A stretch of 64,000 bases of DNA from Chryseobacterium lactis (GTDB taxonomy: Bacteria > Bacteroidota > Bacteroidia > Flavobacteriales > Weeksellaceae), in the NCBI RefSeq assembly GCF_003815875.1, contig NZ_CP033924.1:4464001-4528000 (forward strand). Reading direction: 5' to 3'. The notes under the pieces are model-generated. The model saw nothing but the letters and a program-made list of their open reading frames with translations, was not told the DNA's origin and searched no databases. How positions within the stretch are numbered: the first letter of the stretch is position 1; each line of letters opens with the position of its first letter. A program made the translations under genes and the position numbers. This document shows, in pieces, positions 1 through 7,628 of this stretch.

Positions 1-1
1 G

Positions 2-940
2 TTAGATTATGAAGTCGTAAAATCCCCACTGTTTACCAAAGGTTCGGGTATTATCGAAACTTCGGGCGGTATCGAGATAGGCAGTAGCGAATTGGAAGTA
101 CCTAACTATTTCGCCAACATACGCGCAGATAACAATGCAGTATTGGGCGTAGTGGGTAAAGATTACCATATCGTACAGAACCGTGAAGCCTTTAATTTCT
201 TTGATGCCATTGTAGGCGGTGGCGAGGGAATTTTATACGAAACCGCAGGAGCGTTAGGCAACGGAGAACGCATTTTTATCACAGCCAAACTGCCCGACTA
301 TATCCGTGTAGGCAATGGCGATGATGTAACGGAAAAGTACATTTTCCTAACCACTTCGCACGATGGTAGCGGAAGTATTACAGCCGCATTTACTCCTATC
401 AGGATTGTATGCCAAAATACGCTGAATGCCTCCTTACGTAGTATGACCAACGTAGTCCGTATAAAACATACTTCGGGAGCAAAACAACGTATTGAGAACG
501 CTCACAAGATTATGGGACTTGCCAACACGTTGAGCAACCAATTAGAGGGCATTTTCAACGAGTGGACAAAAGTAAAAGTATCAGACCGAGAAGTAAAAAA
601 GCTAATCCAATTGGCACTTTGCCCCAACAAGGAAACACTTGACCTACTCAAAAAAGGTGCAGAGGATGAAGTATCGACCGTATTTAAAAATGTGGTTGAT
701 GATGCTTTTAGCTATGCGATGATAAGCGACACACAACAAATGGACACGACCAAAGGTACATTGTTCGGAGCGTACAACGCTGTGACAGGCTACTATCAGA
801 ACGTAAGAAACTACAAGAACGATGAAGCCAAGCTACAGAGTATTGTATTGGGTGGTACTGCTCAACTCAAATCACAGAAAGCATTTGAATTGTGCACCGC
901 ATTTGCTTTGAACGGTGCGGAAATCCTAAATCTTAACTAA
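2..940 (+). CDS. DUF932 (phage/plasmid-like) protein, 5' truncated
   Basis: The reading frame is open from base 2, so the start lies outside the window; an internal TTG at 92 is not a credible start because the protein-like sequence continues upstream of it. The visible 312 residues include the stretch GKDYHIVQN and a C-terminal part that resemble the DUF932/TIGR03299 'phage/plasmid-like protein' family, common on Bacteroidota conjugative elements and plasmids. Its biochemical role is unknown. It is followed by a strong hairpin and then by a run of small co-oriented genes leading into the PRTRC cassette. The family call is from recall of the sequence pattern; the partial state is seen directly. 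Confidence 0.8.
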   Translation, partial: LDYEVVKSPLFTKGSGIIETSGGIEIGSSELEVPNYFANIRADNNAVLGVVGKDYHIVQNREAFNFFDAIVGGGEGILYETAGALGNGERIFITAKLPDYIRVGNGDDVTEKYIFLTTSHDGSGSITAAFTPIRIVCQNTLNASLRSMTNVVRIKHTSGAKQRIENAHKIMGLANTLSNQLEGIFNEWTKVKVSDREVKKLIQLALCPNKETLDLLKKGAEDEVSTVFKNVVDDAFSYAMISDTQQMDTTKGTLFGAYNAVTGYYQNVRNYKNDEAKLQSIVLGGTAQLKSQKAFELCTAFALNGAEILNLN

Positions 941-948
941 GTAACCAC

Positions 949-976
949 AGGCTACCGCCTTAATCGGTGGTAGCCT
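949..976 (+). terminator. Hairpin after the DUF932 gene
   Basis: AGGCTACC (949-956) pairs with GGTAGCCT (969-976), and the stem can extend inwards with one mismatch. It begins 9 bases after the stop codon. There is no long T run, so it may be an attenuator or an RNA-stabilising stem rather than a full terminator. Confidence 0.55.
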
Positions 977-992
977 ACTATAAACAACAGCT

Positions 993-1376
993 ATGACAAA
1001 GGAAACCTATAAAGCAACGCTGAAACACGACACAGGCACGGTAACGCTGACAGTGGTATCACTAAGTGGAAAACAGGGAGCTATACAGCAGATAAAAACC
1101 GCAGAGGGTTGCCCCGAATGTGCCATTGCAGATATAGTGCAGATTGATAAAAATACAATACAGGATGAAATGAAAGCAAAGACGATAGAGGAAGCCAAAA
1201 GTTTGGCCAAAGGCAAGAGCCTTGAAAAGCAATACAAAGCTGAAGCGATATACATCATCTATTGCAACAGAACCAAGTATTTCTATATAGATACCGACAG
1301 CCTTATACGGCTATGGGAACAGCTGATAGGTTACTATGAAAATGGAACTTATACCGCTGAGAAATCACAGTCATAA
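993..1376 (+). CDS. Hypothetical protein, 127 aa
   Basis: Starts with ATG at 993 just after the hairpin that follows the DUF932 gene. The N-terminal half is rich in short beta-like stretches (TLKHDTGTVTLTVVSLSG) and contains a CPEC pair near residue 40 that could bind a metal or form a disulfide. No signal peptide and no membrane segment are seen. I do not recognise the family. Position and strand suggest it belongs to the accessory module that leads into the PRTRC genes. The opposite-strand frame over the same bases is a shadow. Confidence 0.65.
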   Translation: MTKETYKATLKHDTGTVTLTVVSLSGKQGAIQQIKTAEGCPECAIADIVQIDKNTIQDEMKAKTIEEAKSLAKGKSLEKQYKAEAIYIIYCNRTKYFYIDTDSLIRLWEQLIGYYENGTYTAEKSQS

Positions 1377-1392
1377 CCTTAAAGCAAATGCA

Positions 1393-1731
1393 ATGGAAAC
1401 TAAAGTAATAGCTACAAAGTTTGTTCGCCACGATGTTCCCGAATTGAAATCCCTGCAAAATGCAAAAGTCTATCTATTGAGGGAAAAATTAAATAAAGGC
1501 GAAAAGATGAACAGAGCCGAAAAGAATTGGCTTGCCGAAGCCGTAAACAGAAATGCTTTTTTTAAAAGAGCCATTCCCTTGCAAGGTTATCGGTTCGGGT
1601 TTGAAGATGTGCTAAAAACCTATGTGGTAAAACAGTTCGGCAATTGGGCAGAATACAATGCTCCCGATAAAACGAGCCTTAGAAGCATTGTTTACGGCAG
1701 GATTGACCAGATAGCAGAAATCAGTAAATAA
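1393..1731 (+). CDS. Hypothetical protein, 112 aa
   Basis: The open frame begins at 1336 inside the preceding gene, but the ATG at 1393 (METKVIA) is preferred because it lies just after that gene's stop at 1376. The protein is basic and helical, with many Lys/Arg and Asn residues (for example KGEKMNRAEKNWLAEAV), and has no signal peptide, membrane segment or recognisable motif. It sits in a tight run of small genes on the same strand, 14 bases before the next start. Function unknown. Confidence 0.6.
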   Translation: METKVIATKFVRHDVPELKSLQNAKVYLLREKLNKGEKMNRAEKNWLAEAVNRNAFFKRAIPLQGYRFGFEDVLKTYVVKQFGNWAEYNAPDKTSLRSIVYGRIDQIAEISK

Positions 1732-1745
1732 CAATCAGACCAGTA

Positions 1746-1940
1746 ATGAAAATAACAGATTTACACGGTTGCGAAATTGAAGTAACCGACCTAAGGGAAG
1801 CTATCAAGACAGCTAAAAGGAACACAGGCTACAGTCACGTGGACAAAAGTTTCTCAGAGTTCGATAAAAGGCAAAAAGCCTATTGGACGGACATACACGA
1901 GAAATTGACAGCAATAAAAAAACGAATAGCAAACAATTAA
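1746..1940 (+). CDS. Hypothetical small protein, 64 aa
   Basis: A short acidic/basic protein starting at ATG 1746, 14 bases after the previous stop and 12 bases before the PRTRC E start. It begins MKITDLHGCEIEV and contains an aromatic-rich middle (YSHVDKSFSEFDKRQKAYW) and a Lys-rich tail. The spacing and shared strand argue for a real operon gene. I do not recognise the family. Confidence 0.55.
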   Translation: MKITDLHGCEIEVTDLREAIKTAKRNTGYSHVDKSFSEFDKRQKAYWTDIHEKLTAIKKRIANN

Positions 1941-1952
1941 AATTTCAGAACG

Positions 1953-2552
1953 ATGAACAGCAATTTTTTCAATCAGATACAGCAGTTGGACTTTACAGGA
2001 GTATTGCAACTGAACATTTCCAAAGGAGCAGAAAACAACCTTATCGTATCGGTTCTGCTCAACAACGAGCAGTGCGGAGATAACGCCAAAAACCTAATTC
2101 CCCCATTGACATTTAACGCCACGCCCCAGGAGTTTGACGAGGGATTTTTTCAGCAGATATCAGCACCTATCCAAACCATTTCGGGTGTAATGGTCGATAT
2201 GGATAAATTCCTTAAACAAATGGAAATAGTAAAGCAGCAATCGGCAATGGAAAAAGAAAAAACCGAGAAGGCGAAAAAGGAAAAGGAAGCCAAAGACAAG
2301 AAGTTTAAAGACGGAATGGCAAAGGCTGACGAATTGGAGAAAGAGGGCAAATTCCGTGAAGCGTGGATGAAAGTTCCCGATATAGCGGAGTTTCCCGAAA
2401 AAGCAGACGAGATACGCAAACGTAAAACATCATTGTCCGACAAGTTTGCCACACCAAACCTTTTCGGAGCAATGGAAGAAGCAACACCCGAACCGCCACA
2501 GGTGGCAGAAGTTATAGCCGATTATCCTATAGATGAAACAGACGAAGAATAA
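1953..2552 (+). CDS. PRTRC system protein E
   Basis: A 199-residue protein that opens with an N-terminal domain (residues 1-90, LQLNISKGAENNLIVSVLL and PPLTFNATPQEFDEGFF) typical of PRTRC system protein E, then a long highly charged Glu/Lys coiled-coil segment (about 95-135) and an acidic tail. PRTRC means ParB-related, ThiF-related cassette, a genetic module of plasmids and integrative elements whose molecular job is not established. Genes C, an unknown gene, B and ThiF follow on the same strand in the usual order. No ParB-type gene is seen here; it may lie upstream of the window or be absent. Confidence 0.82.
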   Translation: MNSNFFNQIQQLDFTGVLQLNISKGAENNLIVSVLLNNEQCGDNAKNLIPPLTFNATPQEFDEGFFQQISAPIQTISGVMVDMDKFLKQMEIVKQQSAMEKEKTEKAKKEKEAKDKKFKDGMAKADELEKEGKFREAWMKVPDIAEFPEKADEIRKRKTSLSDKFATPNLFGAMEEATPEPPQVAEVIADYPIDETDEE

Positions 2553-2578
2553 AGTGTAAATCCCAAAATCGAAAAGTC

Positions 2579-2797
2579 ATGTTATTAGCAACGCAATTAG
2601 AACGAGTTTTTATACTCAAAGATAAAGGACAGGACATCAGACTGACCGACCCCGAACCACGTTGGAGCGTGGAAGCCGTAATGAATTTTTACGCCAATAT
2701 GTACCCGATACTCACAACCGCAAAAGCATCTGCACCACAGATAAAAGATGATGCGGTAGAATACAAATTTGAGAGCGTAATGGGAACGAAAGGTTGA
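2579..2797 (+). CDS. PRTRC system protein C
   Basis: A 72-residue protein starting at ATG 2579. It has the short form of PRTRC protein C: an N-terminal strand (MLLATQLERVFILKDKG), the LTDP motif, then a helix with a conserved MNFYANMYPILTTA stretch. It lies 26 bases after protein E. Function in the cassette is unknown. Family membership is inferred from the pattern and from the gene order. Confidence 0.8.
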   Translation: MLLATQLERVFILKDKGQDIRLTDPEPRWSVEAVMNFYANMYPILTTAKASAPQIKDDAVEYKFESVMGTKG

Positions 2798-2814
2798 ACC
2801 AAATATTTAAAGCA

Positions 2815-3969
2815 ATGAACTATGCACAAACATATCCTATCGGGAACTATCACAATACCCGAACAGCAACGACAACGGCAATTGCACCGTCAGTTAAACG
2901 AGTTCGCCAATTGGATGCAAAAGCCAAAAGATGCAAGCGAAGTACGGAAAGACAAACGCAAATCAGTACCGACAGCAATGTTGCCAATGGTTTTCTAAAC
3001 TGCACGTTTCTACCTAAACTGAAAGAAACAAAAACCGTACAGGCTTGCAGGAAATCGGATAAAACGGAAAGGGATTTTTTTCAGTCCCTTTCCAAACTTG
3101 CCGAGCATTACCAAATTGAACCTATGCACAGTAAACAATTTTCATATCCCTACAATATGGCATTGGCAATGTCGGATATGGAAGAAAAACTAAAACAAAA
3201 GGTATTGGATTGGGAAGAAATCCGTTTAGTACAGGACAGTAAGAAAACCTATTTTGTAAGTGAAGAACGCTACAATACGGGAGCAACACTATTTTATATT
3301 CCCGTTGCTTCCCTATACCGAATGTTGCACAATCCCAAACGAAAAACAAACGCTCACTTACTATTGTCCGTTTGTGCCTATCTCTATCATATAGCCGATA
3401 TTCCTTATTATAGACAGGAAGCAAGCTATCTGTATTGGATGTATGAAATGATGAACGATTGGGTTGAACAGGACGACTATACTGACGAAACGGAGGTTTA
3501 TCTTTCGGAAATCAAACAAGCCGAATACATCGGGGATTATATGGAACAGCGGATTTATAACCGCATTAATCTGACCGTATTTGAACAGCGTATAAATGGG
3601 TTTAAAGTTAAAGATGATATTGACGGAGAATGTTTGAGCGTAGCAAAAGAAGCCTTTGCCCTCTATCAGACCTACCCGAATGAAAACGTATTCCGCAATG
3701 CCAAACCTAACGGAGAAGCATCAGAGGAAGATATGGAAAACATTATCGGAATGGAAAAATACATATCCTTCTACGCAGACCACAAAGGTTGGCTAAATGA
3801 AACGCTCATAGAATCGGTTAACAACGAAATACAGGAATATGGACAAATGGAAGAACCCATTATCCAAAAACAGTTTGACGGCAGGGATATAACTACCAAT
3901 AACCTTTGTTTTGAAAACCGATTGTTTGAACTACTGCACAAGCTAAGTGATATTTTACACACCTTTTAA
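2815..3969 (+). CDS. PRTRC-linked hypothetical protein (position of protein F)
   Basis: A soluble-looking protein in the slot that PRTRC protein F often occupies. From about residue 60 on it looks like a genuine protein, with aromatic-rich stretches (YRQEASYLYWMYEMMNDW) and an acidic helical C-terminus. The start is uncertain. The ATG at 2815 gives 384 aa, but the first 60 codons read like an out-of-frame shadow (rich in Thr/Arg/Ser) because a better-looking 58-codon frame runs over the same bases at 2822-2998. The real start may therefore lie nearer 3000-3124. It overlaps no gene at its end; the PRTRC B start is 10 bases downstream. Confidence 0.7.
   Translation: MNYAQTYPIGNYHNTRTATTTAIAPSVKRVRQLDAKAKRCKRSTERQTQISTDSNVANGFLNCTFLPKLKETKTVQACRKSDKTERDFFQSLSKLAEHYQIEPMHSKQFSYPYNMALAMSDMEEKLKQKVLDWEEIRLVQDSKKTYFVSEERYNTGATLFYIPVASLYRMLHNPKRKTNAHLLLSVCAYLYHIADIPYYRQEASYLYWMYEMMNDWVEQDDYTDETEVYLSEIKQAEYIGDYMEQRIYNRINLTVFEQRINGFKVKDDIDGECLSVAKEAFALYQTYPNENVFRNAKPNGEASEEDMENIIGMEKYISFYADHKGWLNETLIESVNNEIQEYGQMEEPIIQKQFDGRDITTNNLCFENRLFELLHKLSDILHTF
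2822..2998 (+). CDS. Small basic protein, 58 aa, overlapping the next frame
   Basis: An ATG-started frame of 58 codons ending in TAA at 2996-2998. The product begins MHKHILSGTITIPEQQ, is rich in Gln/Arg/Lys and has a plausible helix with NEFANWMQK, which looks more protein-like than the other frame over the same bases. It begins 24 bases after the PRTRC C stop. No family is recognised. It could be a separate small gene, or the 5' part of the following gene split by a frameshift near 2990. Confidence 0.5.
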   Translation: MHKHILSGTITIPEQQRQRQLHRQLNEFANWMQKPKDASEVRKDKRKSVPTAMLPMVF

Positions 3970-3979
3970 AATTGGAATT

Positions 3980-4705
3980 ATGGAAACGGTAAATGATATA
4001 ACAAAGGATTTTGGCACATTGTACCATCCAAAATCCGCTTTGGTATTCTACGAAACCAAAGGAAACAATACCGATGTATATGTAGAGCATTTTGATATGG
4101 ATAAAAACGGCAATCCTATCAACGCCCACCCATTGACAGTAAGGGAAGCTAGTGTATTGGCAAAGGCACTCAACACCGAACAGGAAAAGAACAGAGCCTT
4201 TCTGAAATCAAACGGAATATTGCCTACCAACATTCTGCACATCAATCCCAATGCAAATAAGGGAGCGGTAATTTGGTACAGCAAAGCACAGCAACGGCAA
4301 TTGTATTTTGTGGATAGTCTGCACATTCCAAGCGGAAAAGCACAAGTACCGCCAATGCTTTGGAAAGCGAGTAAAAACAGTTTGAGTGTGTTTGCCCTTG
4401 CAAGCGATCGAAGACCAACAGAAAAAACAACGCTGTATCATACACCATATTTCAATATATACGAAGACGGTAAAGTCTGTATGGGAACGGTAAGTGTAGA
4501 TATTAAAAAATCCGCTTCGGTGGAAGAATTTATACAGGCTTGGGAATACTATTTTTTCAATTCCTATTTCAGCCATTTATTAGGTAACCACAATCCGATA
4601 AAAGGAAATTGCGTAGACCTTTGGAAAGACCTTATTAACACAGATAAAAATTTTCCAAAAGAAGTATTGAAAACAAATAACAAAACCCTCAAAAATCTAT
4701 TATAA
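3980..4705 (+). CDS. PRTRC system protein B
   Basis: The frame opens at 3947 inside the previous gene, but ATG 3980 (METVNDITKDFG) is preferred because it follows that gene's stop by 10 bases. The 241-residue product has the pattern of PRTRC protein B: an N-terminal beta-rich part (HPKSALVFYETKG), LTVREASVLAKAL, the NILHINP stretch, and a C-terminal region with a histidine/asparagine-rich GNHNPIKGNC motif. The stop overlaps the ThiF start as TAATG, which suggests translational coupling of B and ThiF. Function unknown beyond cassette membership. Confidence 0.82.
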   Translation: METVNDITKDFGTLYHPKSALVFYETKGNNTDVYVEHFDMDKNGNPINAHPLTVREASVLAKALNTEQEKNRAFLKSNGILPTNILHINPNANKGAVIWYSKAQQRQLYFVDSLHIPSGKAQVPPMLWKASKNSLSVFALASDRRPTEKTTLYHTPYFNIYEDGKVCMGTVSVDIKKSASVEEFIQAWEYYFFNSYFSHLLGNHNPIKGNCVDLWKDLINTDKNFPKEVLKTNNKTLKNLL

Positions 4706-5511
4706 TGGAAACAGTAAAAACAGCAGTCCATTTTACGGACAACTATTTGATAAGTCCTACCAACCCGATAGAAGTCAATTTGATTGGTGCAGGTGGCACA
4801 GGCTCAAAGGTGCTGACCGCCTTAATGGAAATGGGCCATAGCCTAACGGAATTGGGACACGCAGGTTTACAGGTGCGTTTATGGGACGATGATATTATTA
4901 CGGAAGCCAATTTGGGAAGACAGCGATTTGCCCCAAGTGAAACAGGATTGTACAAATCAGTAGCCTTGATAAACCGTGTCAATCGGTTTATGGGAACAAA
5001 TTGGAAAGCCGAAACCCAAAAGTTTGAACATAATGTGTTGGGTAGATTGCCCGAAAATGCAAAGGCAACGATATACATTACTTGTGTAGATAATGTACAG
5101 GCAAGATTTGACATTGCCGAAATGCTCAAAGCTATGAGCAAACGCAGAACCAACCGTGATGAGCCTAAGTATTGGTTAGACTTTGGTAACAGCCAACAGA
5201 CAGGACAAGTCATCCTATCCACTATCGGAGAGATTAAACAACCCAACTCCGAGAAATACGAAACCGTGGCAAGCCTGCCAATGGTTACGGATGAATTTGG
5301 CGAGTTGCTCAAGACATCCGAACAGTCGGACGATACGCCAAGTTGCAGTTTAGCAGAAGCATTAGAAAAGCAGGATTTGTATATCAATGCGACATTGGCT
5401 CAAATGGGTTGCTCATTACTTTGGTCTATGTTCCGTTATGGAATGACCGAAAACAGGGGGTTCTTTCTTAATCTGAAGAATTTTCATACCCAACCCCTAA
5501 AAGTCGCCTGA
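4705..5511 (+). CDS. PRTRC system ThiF family protein
   Basis: A 268-residue E1-like protein with the nucleotide-binding loop IGAGGTGSKV near residue 27, an acidic strand end (RLWDDDIITEANLGRQRF) that matches the ATP/Mg site of ThiF/MoeB/E1 enzymes, and a TCVDNVQARF stretch. E1-like enzymes adenylate the C-terminus of a small protein partner; the partner here is not known. It ends the PRTRC cassette and is followed at once by hairpins. Its ATG overlaps the protein B stop by one base. Confidence 0.88.
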   Translation: METVKTAVHFTDNYLISPTNPIEVNLIGAGGTGSKVLTALMEMGHSLTELGHAGLQVRLWDDDIITEANLGRQRFAPSETGLYKSVALINRVNRFMGTNWKAETQKFEHNVLGRLPENAKATIYITCVDNVQARFDIAEMLKAMSKRRTNRDEPKYWLDFGNSQQTGQVILSTIGEIKQPNSEKYETVASLPMVTDEFGELLKTSEQSDDTPSCSLAEALEKQDLYINATLAQMGCSLLWSMFRYGMTENRGFFLNLKNFHTQPLKVA

Positions 5512-5571
5512 CCCGAAAAGTCGGGCGGCAAAAAGACACTCCCTCCCGATGGTCGGGGCAGCCTTTTTGCA
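5512..5571 (+). terminator. Two hairpins ending the PRTRC operon
   Basis: Directly after the ThiF stop, CCCGA/TCGGG forms a short stem (5512-5525). A larger imperfect stem follows with GCAAAAAG (5528 on) against CCTTTTTGC (ending near 5571) and an inner CCCGA/TCGGG pair. This has the look of a terminator for the rightward operon. From 5572 to 5873 there is no convincing gene, only the palindrome described separately. Confidence 0.6.
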
Positions 5572-5693
5572 TCTAAGCGGTGCAACCACTTTGCCAAAAT
5601 GTACCACTCCGCATATTCCTTTCTTTGCATTTTAGCAAATAGGTTGTTACGTCTTTAATGGGATATTTATTATCCCTTCATTGTTTTAGCAGA

Positions 5694-5730
5694 CTTCTTT
5701 TCTTTCTACACGGCGACCAAAGAAAAGAAG
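5694..5730. repeat. Perfect 12-bp inverted repeat (REP-like hairpin)
   Basis: CTTCTTTTCTTT (5694-5705) and AAAGAAAAGAAG (5719-5730) are exact reverse complements around a 13-base loop containing GGCGA. It lies between two convergent genes (ThiF + and Fur -), so it can act as a bidirectional terminator. Similar pyrimidine-arm palindromes occur dispersed in many bacterial genomes. Confidence 0.7.
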
Positions 5731-5873
5731 CAAAAGAACGCCGCCTGATTAGGGGTCATTTTTGCCATACTATCTGTGTAACGATGGGCTTAATTATAAA
5801 ATGTACTGGTTTATAAACATACAGAAGCAGTAAGACATCAATCTTCAATGAAAGCAACTTTATTAACGCTTTG

Positions 5874-6251
5874 CTACAAAGAACAATCTTTACATGTTCC
5901 CATAAGTATGCAGTTCACACTTTCTATACGGTAGCCAGCATCTAAAGGTAGATTGACTGGCATAGCCAGGCACTCTATAGTCTGGCATTTTGAGCATTGG
6001 AAATGAAAATGATTATCTGTAAACTTATTCTCATCGAATTTCATACGTGCAGCAAAATATTGCTTTCCGTCTTCGGCTACAATTCTGTGTGCTAAGCCGT
6101 CTTCGCAAAAGCGGTTAAGGACCCTGTAAATTGTAGCCCGGTCTATTTCGACATCTATTTTCTGCTCAATTGCTTCACGACTCAGGGCTTTTCCGGCACT
6201 AACCAATAAATCAAGTACGGCATGTTTTGAGGGTGTATTTCTACGATTCAT
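5874..6251 (-). CDS. Fur family metal-responsive repressor
   Basis: A 125-residue protein with a winged-helix N-terminus (residues 1-80, containing EIDRATIYRVLNRFCEDGL, which matches the Fur recognition helix) and a C-terminal dimerisation domain with HFHFQCSKC and a CKDC pair, the structural zinc site of Fur/Zur/PerR proteins. Start chosen at ATG 6251 (MNRRNT); the open frame reaches a TTG at 6272 but that would overlap the palindrome. Which metal or signal it senses cannot be told. It stands alone on its strand; the methyltransferase gene is divergent. Confidence 0.88.
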   Translation of the reverse strand: MNRRNTPSKHAVLDLLVSAGKALSREAIEQKIDVEIDRATIYRVLNRFCEDGLAHRIVAEDGKQYFAARMKFDENKFTDNHFHFQCSKCQTIECLAMPVNLPLDAGYRIESVNCILMGTCKDCSL

Positions 6252-6271
6252 TTCTGATATTTTCAATAGCA

Positions 6272-6300
6272 AATTTAATGCAAATAAATCGCATTAAATT
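6272..6300. promoter_or_regulatory. Candidate Fur-family operator
   Basis: AATTTAATGC (6272-6281) and GCATTAAATT (6291-6300) form a perfect 10-bp inverted repeat with a 9-base spacer, 20 bases upstream of the fur-like start. The size and AT-richness fit a Fur/Zur box, so autoregulation is likely. The rest of the 6301-6525 gap shows no gene. Confidence 0.6.
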
Positions 6301-6525
6301 ATTGCAATGGTGTCGCAACAATTGAAATCTTTCTTACATTTACCTAAAATAGAGTTTTCGAAGCAATATCATTTTGGCAAAAATCCACAACGCTAAATTG
6401 CTTGACTACTTCCTGCTTATATCAGATGCAAAAATGTAGGCAGTAATATGGCTGAAACTTTAGAAACATGTTTCTTAAAGATACAAGTTTACACTTTGTT
6501 ATTATGATTTTTATAAGGCAACAAT

Positions 6526-7125
6526 ATGAAAGAATTTTGGGAAGAAAATTTCATCGAAAAACAGGCTATATGGGGCTTTCAGCCTGCTGACTCAGCTATA
6601 CGCTCAAAAGACTTCTTTCTAGCAAATGGCTTGAGGAATATTCTTATTCCTGGCATTGGTTACGGAAGAAACGCACAGGTATTCGTAAGCAGCGGAATGG
6701 ATGTAACAGGCATCGAAATCTCTAAAGCGGCCATTGAACTTGCGAGAAAACATTATGGGACGAAAATGACCATTCATCATGGCTCTGTAACAGATATGCC
6801 TTTTGATACCAACGAATATGACGGAATATTTTGCTATGCCTTAATTCATTTGCTTGATGGTAAGGAAAGATCAAAGCTTATTGCTGATTGCTATAAACAA
6901 TTAGCTAAAAACGGCTATATGGTTTTTACAGCCATCACAAAGGAGGCAATAACTTACGGACAAGGAAAGGAAATTGGTAAAGATCGCTTCGAAATGTTTG
7001 GTGATCTTAAAATGTTTTTTTACGATCGAGAAACTGTAGAAGAAGAATTCGGGAATTTCGGTCTATTTGAAATAGCGGAAGTAAACGAAAAATACCCATT
7101 TTATATGATAAAATGCCGCAAGTAA
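6526..7125 (+). CDS. Class I SAM-dependent methyltransferase
   Basis: A 199-residue protein with the SAM-binding motif I LIPGIGYGRNA near residue 42, the acidic residue at the end of strand 2 (VTGIEIS), and a post-motif region GSVTDMPFDTNEYDGIFCY. These are hallmarks of the thiopurine/TehB-like small-molecule methyltransferase group. The opening FWEENFIEKQAIWGFQPA is common in this group. Substrate unknown. It is divergent from the Fur gene and is followed by a 176-base gap before the next operon. Confidence 0.85.
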   Translation: MKEFWEENFIEKQAIWGFQPADSAIRSKDFFLANGLRNILIPGIGYGRNAQVFVSSGMDVTGIEISKAAIELARKHYGTKMTIHHGSVTDMPFDTNEYDGIFCYALIHLLDGKERSKLIADCYKQLAKNGYMVFTAITKEAITYGQGKEIGKDRFEMFGDLKMFFYDRETVEEEFGNFGLFEIAEVNEKYPFYMIKCRK

Positions 7126-7235
7126 AATGAGTTAACCGACTCCCATAAAAATATATAAGGACTGCAAATTATCAAATACAGCGACCTTCTACAGCTAAAA
7201 AAGCGAACATACAGGATTCTAAAAGCTTGGATAAT

Positions 7236-7282
7236 ATAGGTAATTTACCTATTGTTTTTTACTCTACTTAAAAAGAACTTTG
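7236..7282 (+). promoter_or_regulatory. Promoter and palindromic operator of the two-component operon
   Basis: A perfect palindrome ATAGGTAA-T-TTACCTAT spans 7236-7252. The 12-mer TTTACCTATTGT (7244-7255) recurs exactly at 9669-9680. Its TTG (7252-7254) can serve as a -33 element, and GAACTTTG (7275-7282) resembles the Bacteroidota -7 box TAnnTTTG. The TTG-to-box distance, 23 bases, is the same as in the second site. Likely a regulator site overlapping the promoter. Confidence 0.6.
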
Positions 7283-7301
7283 TTATTTAAAATATAGGAA
7301 A

Positions 7302-7628
7302 ATGACGATAAATGAAAATACAGGTAGGGTAATTTCTTTAGAAGAAGCAATGTCATACACGGCAACATTTCAAAAAAACAACCCAGATTCCATTAAAGCA
7401 TTCTTTATTGGATCAGAAAAAGTTAACATGATCCTGCAACAAGAAAACTGTATTGGCATACGGGTATACAACGGGTACAATGAAACGTTAGACAAAAATA
7501 ATCTTGTTTTAGTTGGTGTCGATAAAAAAGGGGAAGATATTTCGGAAGGAATTATTTTGGAAGATTTGTTTCCCTGTCCTCCCCATTGCTCAAAACTAAG
7601 CCCGTTAATTGATCCTGATTTTGTATGA
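7302..7628 (+). CDS. Hypothetical protein with C-terminal CPPHC motif, 108 aa
   Basis: Starts with ATG at 7302, 20 bases after a candidate -7 box, and is the first gene of a run that ends with the response regulator. The product has no signal peptide or membrane segment. It contains ISLEEAMSY, the stretch IGIRVYNGYNETLDKNNLVLVGVD, and close to the end CPPHC, a possible metal or disulfide site. Similar small proteins with a CPP(Y/H)C ending are, to my recollection, widespread unnamed proteins of Flavobacteriia. The end overlaps the next frame. Function unknown. Confidence 0.7.
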   Translation: MTINENTGRVISLEEAMSYTATFQKNNPDSIKAFFIGSEKVNMILQQENCIGIRVYNGYNETLDKNNLVLVGVDKKGEDISEGIILEDLFPCPPHCSKLSPLIDPDFV

